Positions 16,159-24,018 of a stretch of DNA of 64,000 nucleotides are shown here, one piece after another (the stretch's first letter is position 1; each line of letters opens with the position of its first letter). The stretch is taken from contig NZ_CP053382.1 of the NCBI RefSeq assembly GCF_014931605.1, forward strand, positions 1,984,001-2,048,000, in the 5' to 3' direction. Made by a program: the position numbers and the translations under genes. Source of the stretch: Halomonas sp. MCCC 1A13316 (GTDB taxonomy: Bacteria; Pseudomonadota; Gammaproteobacteria; Pseudomonadales; Halomonadaceae). The notes under the pieces were generated by a model that had not been told where the DNA came from, made no database searches, and was given only the letters and a program-made list of their open reading frames with translations.

Positions 16159-17649
16159 TCAGGAGGGGAAGGAGAACTGCGCGCCTTCGCGGACCCCGGC
16201 CGACGGCCAACGCTGGGTGATAGTCTTGCGCTTGGTGTAGAAGCGCACGGCATCCGGGCCGTAGGCGCTCAGGTCGCCGAACAGCGAGCGCTTCCAGCCA
16301 CCAAAGCTATGGTAGGAGACCGGTACCGGGAGCGGTACGTTGATGCCGACCATGCCGACCTGGATGTTGTCGCTGAAGTAGCGGGCGGCCTCACCGTCGC
16401 GGGTATAGATGCAAGTGCCGTTGCCGTACTCGTGATCGTCGATCAGTTTCATGGCTTCCTGCATGGAGCCCGCGCGTACCACCAGCAGCACCGGTCCGAA
16501 GATTTCCTCCTGATAGCAGGTCATCTCGGGGGACACGCGGTCGATCAGGGTGCCACCTACATAGAAGCCATTTTCAAAGCCCGGCACCTGCACCCCGCGA
16601 CCGTCGACCACGATCTCTGCACCCTGGGCCTCGGCGCTGTCGATGTAGCCGCAGACCTTCTCCTGGTGAGCCTTGGTGATCACCGGGCCAAAATCGTTGC
16701 CGGCATCGGCGAAAGAGCCGACCTTGAGGCTCTGCATCTGCTCCTGCATCTTGGCGATCAGGGCATCGGCGGCCTCATCGCCTACGGCGACGGCTACGGA
16801 CAGCGCCATGCAGCGTTCGCCCGACGAGCCGAATGCGGCCCCGGTCAGCGAGTTGACGACGTTGTCCATGTCGGCATCGGGCATCACGATGGCGTGATTC
16901 TTGGCGCCGCCGAGGGCCTGGCAACGCTTGCCGTTGGCGCTGGCGCGGCCGTAGATGTACTCGGCGATTGGAGTTGAGCCGACGAAGCTGACGGCCTGCA
17001 CGCGCGGATCGTCGAGCAGGGCGTCGACGGCTTCCTTGTCGCCGTTGACGACGTTCAGCACGCCGGCGGGCAGGCCCGCTTCCAGCGCCAGCTCGGCGAT
17101 GAACAGCGTCGAGCTCGGGTCGCGCTCGGAGGGCTTGAGCACGAAGGTATTGCCGCAGGCAATAGCCATCGGGTACATCCACAGCGGGACCATGGCCGGG
17201 AAGTTGAAAGGCGTAATGCCGGCGACTACGCCCAGCGGCTGGAACTCGCTCCACGAATCGATGCCCGGGCCGACGTTCTTGCTGTGCTCACCCTTGAGCA
17301 GTTCCGGCACGCCGCAGGCATACTCCACGTTCTCGATGCCGCGCTGCAGTTCGCCCTGGGCATCGTGCACGATCTTGCCGTGCTCCTGGCCAATCAGTCG
17401 GCAGATCTCGTCGGTATGCTCTTCCAGCAACTGCTTGAAGCGGAACATGACGCGGGCACGCTTGGCCGGCGGGGTGTTGCGCCAGGCCGGGTAGGCGGCC
17501 TGGGCAGCGGCGACGGCTTCCTCGACGGTGGCCTTGCTGGCCAGGCTGACCTGGCCACCGACCTCGCCGGTGGAGGGATTGAAGATATCCTGGGTGCGCC
17601 CTTCGCTGTTGATGCGCGCGCCGTTGATCAGATGGCCGAGCGTGGTCAT
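16159..17649 (-). CDS. mmsA: CoA-acylating methylmalonate-semialdehyde dehydrogenase
   Basis: NAD- and CoA-dependent oxidation of (methyl)malonate semialdehyde to propionyl-CoA or acetyl-CoA, the last step for valine and beta-alanine. The 496-residue ALDH-fold protein has GITPFNFPAMVPLWMYP, LKPSERDPSS, VSFVGSTPIAEYIYG and the catalytic Cys in GSSGERCMALS, the MmsA-type sequence. AGAGG precedes the ATG. It lies 35 bp downstream of the omega-amino acid transaminase, a bauA/bauC-like pair for beta-alanine. It also completes the valine pathway whose other genes lie at 29-32 kb. Confidence 0.95.
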   Translation of the reverse strand: MTTLGHLINGARINSEGRTQDIFNPSTGEVGGQVSLASKATVEEAVAAAQAAYPAWRNTPPAKRARVMFRFKQLLEEHTDEICRLIGQEHGKIVHDAQGELQRGIENVEYACGVPELLKGEHSKNVGPGIDSWSEFQPLGVVAGITPFNFPAMVPLWMYPMAIACGNTFVLKPSERDPSSTLFIAELALEAGLPAGVLNVVNGDKEAVDALLDDPRVQAVSFVGSTPIAEYIYGRASANGKRCQALGGAKNHAIVMPDADMDNVVNSLTGAAFGSSGERCMALSVAVAVGDEAADALIAKMQEQMQSLKVGSFADAGNDFGPVITKAHQEKVCGYIDSAEAQGAEIVVDGRGVQVPGFENGFYVGGTLIDRVSPEMTCYQEEIFGPVLLVVRAGSMQEAMKLIDDHEYGNGTCIYTRDGEAARYFSDNIQVGMVGINVPLPVPVSYHSFGGWKRSLFGDLSAYGPDAVRFYTKRKTITQRWPSAGVREGAQFSFPS

Positions 17650-17684
17650 TTCAGTACCTCTAGTTAAACGAGTGTCAGTTGTAA

Positions 17685-19028
17685 TCAGTCGAGTTCGCCG
17701 ATGGTTTCACCCAGCACGTTCACGAGCCGATCGATCTCGTCGCGCTCGACAATGAAGGGCAGACCGAGCTGGATGGTATCGCCGCCGTAGCGCACATAGA
17801 AGCCTTTCTCCCAGCACTTCATGGCGATTTCGAAGGGGCGCCGGGCCGGCTCGCCGGGATAGCTCTCTATCTGCAGGGCGCCGGCGAGCCCGTAGTTGCG
17901 AATGTCGCTGACATAGCGAGTGCCCTTGAGGCTGTGCAGCGAGGCTTCGAATACCGGGCTCATCTCACGCACGCGTTCGATCAGGCGGTCGTTCTCGAGC
18001 ACGTCCAGGGCGGCAAGCGCTGCGGCACAGGCCACCGGGTGGCCGGAGTAGGTGTAGCCGTGGGGCAGCTCGAGCATGTACTCGGGGCCACCCTGTTCCA
18101 TGAAGGTCTGGTAGATCTCGTCCTGTACGATTACCGCACCCATCGGTACTGCCCCGTTGGTCAACTGCTTGGCCACGTTCATGATGTCCGGCACCACGCC
18201 GAACTCTTCGGCGCCGGTCATGGAACCCATGCGACCGAAGCCGGTGATGACCTCGTCGAAGATCAGCAGGATGTCGTGCGCATCGCAGATCTCACGCAAC
18301 CGCTGCAGGTAGCCCTTGGGCGGCGGGATCACGCCGGCCGACCCGGCCAAGGGTTCGACGATCACCGCGGCAATGTTGGAAGCGTCATGGAGGGCGATCA
18401 GCTCGAGCAGTTCCTCGGCACGCTCGGCGCCGCGCTCGGGCATGCCCTTGGTGAAGGCGTTCTCGGCGAGCAGGGTGTGGGGCAGGTGGTCGGCATCGAT
18501 GCCCTGGCCGAACAGGACACGGTTGGCGCCGATGCCGCCCAGGCTGATTCCGCCGAAGTTGACGCCGTGATAACCCTTTGCCCTTCCGATCAGCTTGGTC
18601 TTGGTCGGCTTGCCCTTCTTGCGCCAGTAGGCGCGGGCGATCTTCAGCGAGGTGTCGGCACTCTCGGAGCCGGAGCCGGTGAAGAAGACGTAGTCGAGCC
18701 CCTGTGGGGTCAGTTCACGAATGCGGTGGGCCAGCTCGAAGGCCTTGGGGTGGCCGTACTGGAAGGCCGGGGCGTAATCCAGCTGCTGCAGCTGCCGGGC
18801 CACGGCCTCGGTGATCTCGGGACGACCATGTCCGGTGCCACAGGTCCACAGGCCGGAAAGAGCATCGTAAATGCGGCGTCCGTCGGCGTCGGTAAAGTAG
18901 CTGCCCTCGGCACCCACGATGATTCGCGGGTCGCGCTTGAACTGCCGATTGCCGGTATAGGGCATCCAGTAGGCGTCGAGCTGCGCCTGGCTCAAACCTG
19001 CGGCCCGTGGGGATTCCTGGACTGACAT
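17685..19028 (-). CDS. Omega-amino acid:pyruvate (beta-alanine) aminotransferase
   Basis: Class III PLP transaminase of 447 residues that moves the amino group of beta-alanine to pyruvate, giving malonate semialdehyde for MmsA. Features: YWMPYTGNRQFKRDPR at the N-terminus, FFTGSGSESADTSLKIARAY, AKGYHGVNFGGISLGG, VIVEPLAGSAGV, LIFDEVITGFGRMG and the PLP lysine in NVAKQLTNGAVPMGA. These are the omega-amino acid-pyruvate subfamily patterns. GAGGG ribosome-binding site. First gene of the transaminase-mmsA operon, divergent from a LysR gene. Confidence 0.93.
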   Translation of the reverse strand: MSVQESPRAAGLSQAQLDAYWMPYTGNRQFKRDPRIIVGAEGSYFTDADGRRIYDALSGLWTCGTGHGRPEITEAVARQLQQLDYAPAFQYGHPKAFELAHRIRELTPQGLDYVFFTGSGSESADTSLKIARAYWRKKGKPTKTKLIGRAKGYHGVNFGGISLGGIGANRVLFGQGIDADHLPHTLLAENAFTKGMPERGAERAEELLELIALHDASNIAAVIVEPLAGSAGVIPPPKGYLQRLREICDAHDILLIFDEVITGFGRMGSMTGAEEFGVVPDIMNVAKQLTNGAVPMGAVIVQDEIYQTFMEQGGPEYMLELPHGYTYSGHPVACAAALAALDVLENDRLIERVREMSPVFEASLHSLKGTRYVSDIRNYGLAGALQIESYPGEPARRPFEIAMKCWEKGFYVRYGGDTIQLGLPFIVERDEIDRLVNVLGETIGELD

Positions 19029-19091
19029 GGCACCACCCTCTGATAGCGTGTTGTTGGTGATATGGGAGACAGGCTAGTCCGGGTCAGTGAT

Positions 19092-19139
19092 AAGTTAAAT
19101 CTAGATTTTTTTAATCTAACGAAAGCGTTTACTTAACTT
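19092..19139. promoter_or_regulatory. LysR-type operator region between transaminase and regulator
   Basis: AAGTTAA (19092-19098) is mirrored by TTAACTT (19133-19139), and AAATCTAGATTT (19097-19108) is a perfect palindrome in an AT-rich island. Nested symmetric sites between a divergent LysR gene and its target are typical LysR operators. Confidence 0.55.
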
Positions 19140-19195
19140 TCTTGCCTGGCAGCGATACCCTCGAAACCGAACGTCACGCCGTAACGGAAACGCCA

Positions 19196-20116
19196 ATGTC
19201 ACGCCGCAAGAAGACCCTCTCGGCCCAGCCCAGCGATGCCGACCTGCGCCTGCTGAAGATCTACCGCAAAGTGGTCGAGTGCGGTGGCTTTTCTGCCGCC
19301 GAAGTAGAGCTGAACATCAGCCGCGCCGCCATCAGCATGGCGATGAACGATCTCGAGACCCGGCTCGGCCTGCGGCTATGCCAGCGCGGGCGCAGTGGCT
19401 TCTCGCTGACCGACGAGGGAGCGGAAGTCTACGAAGCCACCATGCAGCTGCTAGCTGCGGTGGAAGGGTTTCGTACACGGGTCAATGGCCTGCATGCCTG
19501 GCTCAAGGGCGAGCTCAATATCGGTATTACCGACAATCTGGTGACCATGCCGCAGATGCATATCACAAACGCCCTCAGCGCGCTCAAGGAGCGCGGCCCG
19601 GACGTGCGCATCAACATTCGCATGATTCCGCCCAGCGACATCGAGCTGGCGGTACTGGACGGTCGCCTGCATACCGGGGTGATCCCGGCGCTCAAGACCT
19701 TGCCGGGGCTCGATTATCTCTCGCTCTATGCGGAGACCTCCCAGCTCTACTGCGCTTCCGGGCACCCCCTGTTCGATAGCGAAGCAGTGACCGAGCGAGA
19801 GCTGGCGAACTGCGATGCCGTGGTACCCGCCTATGCCCAGACGCCTGAGGTCAAGGCGTTGCATGAGCCGCTCAGGGCGGCCGCCTCGGCCACGGATCGC
19901 GAAGGCATCGCCTTCCTCATCCTTTCCAATCGCTATATCGGCTACCTGCCGACCCACTATGCCGAACGCTGGGTAGGTTGCGGCCGGATGTACGCCCTGA
20001 ATCCCGAGCGATGGCACTATCTCACCCATTACAGCGCCATTACCCGCAAGGGAGCCCCACCCAATCTGGTGCTGGAGACCTATCTCGATGAGCTCCGCCG
20101 CATGGTCGGTGAGTGA
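19196..20116 (+). CDS. LysR-family transcriptional regulator
   Basis: A 306-residue LysR protein. The N-terminal winged HTH reads LLKIYRKVVECGGFSAAEVE then NISRAAISMAMNDLETRLG, and the C-terminal substrate-binding domain begins near residue 110 (KGELNIGITDNLVTMPQM). I start it at ATG 19196 (MSRRKKTL); an upstream TTG at 19142 would only add an unconserved stretch. It diverges from the omega-amino acid transaminase-mmsA operon across a palindromic region and most likely activates it. The likely inducer is beta-alanine or a related compound, which is inference. Confidence 0.88.
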   Translation: MSRRKKTLSAQPSDADLRLLKIYRKVVECGGFSAAEVELNISRAAISMAMNDLETRLGLRLCQRGRSGFSLTDEGAEVYEATMQLLAAVEGFRTRVNGLHAWLKGELNIGITDNLVTMPQMHITNALSALKERGPDVRINIRMIPPSDIELAVLDGRLHTGVIPALKTLPGLDYLSLYAETSQLYCASGHPLFDSEAVTERELANCDAVVPAYAQTPEVKALHEPLRAAASATDREGIAFLILSNRYIGYLPTHYAERWVGCGRMYALNPERWHYLTHYSAITRKGAPPNLVLETYLDELRRMVGE

Positions 20117-20153
20117 GGCGGGTTAAGGTCGAAAGCGATATTAACTAACAAAA

Positions 20154-20180
20154 AACCCAGCAGGCATGGCCTGCTGGGTT
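20154..20180. terminator. Intrinsic terminator between LysR gene and nhaC
   Basis: AACCCAGCAGGC (20154-20165), loop ATG, GCCTGCTGGGTT (20169-20180): a perfect 12-bp stem. On the minus strand it is followed by a T-run (A-run at 20149-20155 on plus), so it ends nhaC transcription; it also lies after the convergent LysR gene. Confidence 0.85.
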
Positions 20181-20216
20181 GGGGCGTGTTCCCCCGCGCG
20201 GTGGCGGGTTGACGAT

Positions 20217-21752
20217 TCAACTCACCCGTGGCGCTGGGGCTGTGCCTGCACCCGTTTCAGCTTCGCCAGCCGCGGCGCCCAGGTCGGTCGCGACAGCCTC
20301 GCCCTGTTCCTGCCAGAGCTTGCGTTCTTCCTCGCTGGCTCGCGGTGAGAACAGGCCGGTCTGCGCATAGATCAGGCCGATCACCGGCGACAGCCAGCAG
20401 GCGAAGGCCAGCGGAATGTACAGCAGGTTCTCGATATTTCCCTCGACGATACCGAGTCCGAGGGCGCTGATGACGAAGGCGCCGCCGGCATTCCACGGAA
20501 TCAGCGGCGAGATCAGCGTGCCGCCTTCTTCGATGGCGCGGGACAGGTTCAGGGTCGAGTAGCCCAGGCCCCGGTAGGTGGGAGCATACATGCGGCCAGG
20601 CAGGGCGATGGAGAGGTAGGGGTCGCCGGCGACCAGGTTGGTGGACACCGAAGTCAGCATTGCGGCTGTCTGCACGCCCTTGAAGCTGCGCACTTTGGTC
20701 ATGATGGCGCGGATGATCGTTTCCAGACAACCTGTCTTCTCCAGCGCACCGCCGAAGCCCAGCGCGATGAGGATCAGTGAAATGGTCCACATCATCGACT
20801 GGATGCCACCCCGATTGAGCAGGCTGTCCATAGCAGCGACACCGGTCTCGATCGAATAGCCGCTGTTGGCATAGGTCAATACCTCATGCACACCGACTCC
20901 CTGCGCGACCATGGCGGTGACAGCCCCGGCCAGGGCGCCGGCGAACAGCGACGGGATGGGCGGCATGCGCTTGATCGCGAGCACGATGACCAGCACCGCA
21001 GGCAGCAGCAGCCAGGCCGAGATGGAGAAATTGGCCTGCAGCGCCGCCGTGATGGCATCGATCCGTTCGAAGGAAGCGTTGTTGTCGTCGATCAGGGTGA
21101 AACCCGCCGCCAGGTAAATGGCGAAAGCGATCAGCATTGCCGGGATTGTCGTCGGCATCATGTTCTTGATGTGCGAGAACACGTCCGTTCCGGTGACCGC
21201 CGGGGCCAGGTTGGTGGTATCCGACAGCGGCGAGATCTTGTCGCCGAAGAAGGCGCCGGAGACGACTGCGCCGGCGGTCCAGTACACCGGGATGTCGAAG
21301 CCTGCGCCGATGCCCATCAGCGCCAGGCCGACCGTACCGACCGTGCCCCAGGAAGTGCCCAGCGACACCGAGACGACCGAGCAGAGCAGCATGGCCGCCG
21401 CCAGGAAGATGGTCGGCGAGAGCAGCGTCAGCCCGTAGTAGATCAGGGTGGGCACCGTGCCGCTGGCGATCCACACGCCAATGATCATACCGACGCAGAT
21501 CAGTACCGATACGGAGGGCAGGGACACGTGGATGACGTGGAAAACGCCTTCTTCGATCTGTCTCCATCGGAAGCCTAGCTTGACCCCCACCAGCGACGTG
21601 ATCGCCAAACCGATGGCCAGCGGGATATGGGGAGTGAAATCGCCGAAATAGAACAGTTGCACCGCCAGTACCAGCAGTGTCAGGACGACGGGGATCAGCG
21701 CCAGCATCAGGCTTGGCTGCTTGTAAGCTATTGGTTCTTTTGGACTTGTCAT
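20217..21752 (-). CDS. NhaC-family Na+/H+ antiporter
   Basis: A 511-residue inner-membrane antiporter with about eleven or twelve hydrophobic segments. Family motifs: GTSWGTVGTVGLALMGIG, GAFFGDKISPLSDTTNLAP and a second half ending LIPWNAGGAFVISALG. NhaC relatives exchange Na+ for H+ or for organic acids (MleN) or amino acids. It begins at ATG 21752 behind CAGGG; the frame continues upstream without support. It diverges from an Lrp regulator beside amaA/amaB, so a substrate linked to amino-acid or pipecolate use is possible but not shown. Confidence 0.9.
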   Translation of the reverse strand: MTSPKEPIAYKQPSLMLALIPVVLTLLVLAVQLFYFGDFTPHIPLAIGLAITSLVGVKLGFRWRQIEEGVFHVIHVSLPSVSVLICVGMIIGVWIASGTVPTLIYYGLTLLSPTIFLAAAMLLCSVVSVSLGTSWGTVGTVGLALMGIGAGFDIPVYWTAGAVVSGAFFGDKISPLSDTTNLAPAVTGTDVFSHIKNMMPTTIPAMLIAFAIYLAAGFTLIDDNNASFERIDAITAALQANFSISAWLLLPAVLVIVLAIKRMPPIPSLFAGALAGAVTAMVAQGVGVHEVLTYANSGYSIETGVAAMDSLLNRGGIQSMMWTISLILIALGFGGALEKTGCLETIIRAIMTKVRSFKGVQTAAMLTSVSTNLVAGDPYLSIALPGRMYAPTYRGLGYSTLNLSRAIEEGGTLISPLIPWNAGGAFVISALGLGIVEGNIENLLYIPLAFACWLSPVIGLIYAQTGLFSPRASEEERKLWQEQGEAVATDLGAAAGEAETGAGTAPAPRVS

Positions 21753-22101
21753 GTCATTACCCTGGGGTTGATACGCGTTGCTTCTCATCTCGTTGTTTGA
21801 TCGATGTCCAGCCTGACGATCCAATGTCTCAGGGGCCGATAAGATTCGGTGGCTGGAATCGCCGGATACCATCTGGTCGTGCAGTCATTTCCTCCAATAT
21901 TTACCTGTTACAGCGATACTTTGCGTTTCGCAGTGACTGAAGCGATCAATGTCTCGGCGGCATGGCCGCGGGATGGCTAGTCATTGTTATCGTTCCTGCA
22001 GGCCTTACAGGCTTAGTATTGGCCAAAACAACTAGGAATAGGCTCCAAATAACGCTAGATTCATTTCCTATTGTCCTTCTAAAACCCTATAAGTAGGCAA
22101 T
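21753..22101. promoter_or_regulatory. 349-bp divergent intergenic region, nhaC / Lrp regulator
   Basis: No gene is visible. It is AT-richer than its surroundings and must hold promoters for both divergent genes. Near the Lrp gene there is an imperfect inverted pair, TAGGAATAGG (about 22030-22045) and TTCCTATTGTCCT (about 22066-22078), a possible Lrp-type binding site. I found no convincing -35/-10 pair. Confidence 0.4.
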
Positions 22102-22584
22102 ATGGCTACCAAGTTGGATCGTATCGATCGCCGGATCCTCTACCAACTGCAAGAGCATGGACGCCTTTCCATCGTTGAACTGGCCAGCCGGGTCAATCTC
22201 ACCAAGACACCCTGTGCCCAGCGCGTGCGTAGACTCGAGCAGGCCGGAATCATCCGCGGCTATCGCGCCGACCTGGATCCGGCGCAACTCGGTGCCGGGC
22301 ACGTTCTGGTGGTACTGGTGACCATGGAGAAGACCAGTGAGGATGCCCTGGAACGCTTCAACGAGGCCGTGCGCCTCATTCCCGAAGTGCAGGGTTGTTA
22401 CATGGTGGCGGGAAATTTCGACTACTTGCTCAAGGTGAGAACCCATGACATCACCCATTACCGCGGCGTGCTCGTGCAGCAGATTGGCCGGCTGCCGAAT
22501 GTTCATCAGACGCACTCCTTCGTAGTGATGGAACTGGTCAAGGATGAAGTCACGGTACCGGTGCCCATCGACGCCTTTCCTTGA
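22102..22584 (+). CDS. Lrp/AsnC-family transcriptional regulator
   Basis: A 160-residue feast/famine regulator. The N-terminal HTH is LDRIDRRILYQLQEHGRLSI and VELASRVNLTKTPCAQRVRR; the C-terminal RAM ligand domain includes VQGCYMVAGNFDYLLKV. Size and sequence fit the amino-acid-responsive Lrp subgroup that includes PutR and BkdR. It diverges from nhaC and converges with amaA, so the antiporter, amaA-amaB, or both are plausible targets. The ligand is unknown. Confidence 0.9.
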   Translation: MATKLDRIDRRILYQLQEHGRLSIVELASRVNLTKTPCAQRVRRLEQAGIIRGYRADLDPAQLGAGHVLVVLVTMEKTSEDALERFNEAVRLIPEVQGCYMVAGNFDYLLKVRTHDITHYRGVLVQQIGRLPNVHQTHSFVVMELVKDEVTVPVPIDAFP

Positions 22585-22664
22585 ACGGATATTGGGGGGG
22601 GAACCGGCTGACTCGGTCTCTTTTTGGCCCTCTTCTCGGTGTCTCGCCATAGGTCCTGGAGTGC

Positions 22665-23945
22665 TCAGATCAGTACTTTCAGACACTGTCCGGTATGGTA
22701 GAGCGTGAATCCTCCTTCATAGCTTGAACTTCGCAACGACCTGGCACGTATCGGTCTGGGGGAGCGAATCGGCAGGGGCAGGGCGCCGTCGTCGCCGTTG
22801 ATCAGGTACTGGGCAAAGCCCTTGCCCACCACGGTGCCGGTGGTGATACCGCGGCCGTTGTAGCCCGACACTCCGAGTACTCCAGGCGCGAGTTCGAACA
22901 GGCGTAGCGTATGATCGGGTGTGAAGCCGATTCGCCCGCTCCAACTGCATTCCCATTCGACACTGCCCAACTGGGGGAAGTAATGACGCTGGATGCGGTT
23001 GGCCCAGCAGCGCAGGAAGGCGGCGGGCTTGCCGTCACCCTTGCCCAGGCTGCCGAGGACCAGGCGGCCCTCGGCGTCGCGGCGCATGCTGCTCAGCACC
23101 ATGCGGGTATCCCAGGCGCCCTGACGCTCGGGCAGGATATCGCCGGCCAGTTCCTCGGGTAGCGGTCGAGAGGCGACTTGGAAAAAATGGCCGGAAAAGA
23201 AGTGATGGCGGATTTCGTTCCAGCGATCCTCGGTGTAGGCATTGGTCGCGAGTACCAGGCGGCGGGCCTTGACGCTGCCACGGGGGGTGGTGATCGACCA
23301 ATCTTCACCCGCTCGGCAGACCCCGGTGGCAGCGCTGTGCGTAAAGAGTCGTGCTCCGGCTGCTTGGGCGGCACGTGCCAGGCCGCGGGTATAGGCGGTA
23401 GGGTTCATTGTGCCGGCGCGATGATCGAGGAGGGCGCGGCGGATGCGCTGGGTGCCTACGAGCCGCTGGCAGGCACCGGCCTCGAGCAGCTCTACCGGGG
23501 CACCGCGCCGCTGAAGCTGCTCCGCGCGACGTGCCAACTCCTGGTCGCCCTTGCCGTTGTGGGCCAGATGCAGCGTCCCGGTACGGGTCGCCTGGCATTC
23601 GATGCTATGCCGCTCGATCAGCGAGAAAACGACCGCTGGCGCGCCGCCAAGAATGGAGTTGGCGCGTTCGCCGATCTCCTCGCCAAAAACCTCGCTGATA
23701 TCATCCGGCGGTATCCACAAGCCCGCGTTGACCAGTCCGACATTGCGCCCCGAGGCACCGCTGGGCACGTCGCCCGACTCGATCAAGGTTACGCTGACGC
23801 CGGCCTCGGCCAGATGCAGGGCGGTGCTGAGTCCGGTGATGCCTCCGCCAATCACCAATACATCGGTGGTGTGGTTACCTTGCAGCGTACTCAGGTCAAG
23901 AGGCGGTTCCAGTGAGGTGTCGTGCCAGAGACAGCGTTCCTTCAT
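22665..23945 (-). CDS. amaA: FAD-dependent amine oxidase, probable L-pipecolate oxidase AmaA
   Basis: A 426-residue DAO-family flavoenzyme. The dinucleotide-binding motif is VLVIGGGITGLSTALHLAE near residues 29-47, followed by SGASGRNVGLVNAG. The C-terminal part has GRIGFTPDH and GVSGYNGRGITTGTVVGKGF, the FAD-closing region. It would oxidise L-pipecolate to piperideine-6-carboxylate. The assignment rests on context: it lies 73 bp downstream of amaB with a LysR gene beyond, as in P. putida PP_5257-5259. A strong GGGAGG ribosome-binding site precedes its ATG. Related oxidases act on other amino acids, so the substrate is inferred. Confidence 0.85.
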   Translation of the reverse strand: MKERCLWHDTSLEPPLDLSTLQGNHTTDVLVIGGGITGLSTALHLAEAGVSVTLIESGDVPSGASGRNVGLVNAGLWIPPDDISEVFGEEIGERANSILGGAPAVVFSLIERHSIECQATRTGTLHLAHNGKGDQELARRAEQLQRRGAPVELLEAGACQRLVGTQRIRRALLDHRAGTMNPTAYTRGLARAAQAAGARLFTHSAATGVCRAGEDWSITTPRGSVKARRLVLATNAYTEDRWNEIRHHFFSGHFFQVASRPLPEELAGDILPERQGAWDTRMVLSSMRRDAEGRLVLGSLGKGDGKPAAFLRCWANRIQRHYFPQLGSVEWECSWSGRIGFTPDHTLRLFELAPGVLGVSGYNGRGITTGTVVGKGFAQYLINGDDGALPLPIRSPRPIRARSLRSSSYEGGFTLYHTGQCLKVLI

Positions 23946-23975
23946 GGTGCCTCCCGTAGTCGGAGCGCTTGGGAA

Positions 23976-24003
23976 GGCCCCGGCGAGCCGCCGTGCCGGG
24001 GCC
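23976..24003. repeat. GC hairpin in the amaB-amaA spacer
   Basis: GGCCCCGGC (23976-23984) and GCCGGGGCC (23995-24003) are exact complements. The hairpin lies in the 73-bp gap inside the amaB-amaA operon and could partly terminate or stabilise the transcript, setting different levels of the two enzymes. No T-tract follows. Confidence 0.55.
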
Positions 24004-24018
24004 GATGGTGCGACGGGT

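Noticed and set aside
17934..19025. 363-residue plus-strand frame opposite the transaminase gene
   Set aside because: It mirrors the transaminase gene; the high third-position GC makes the opposite strand open, and no family or ribosome-binding site supports it. The same applies to long frames opposite ppsA (38214-39746), gcdH (33850-35178), mmsB/MATE (31463-32827) and HIBCH (30181-31239).
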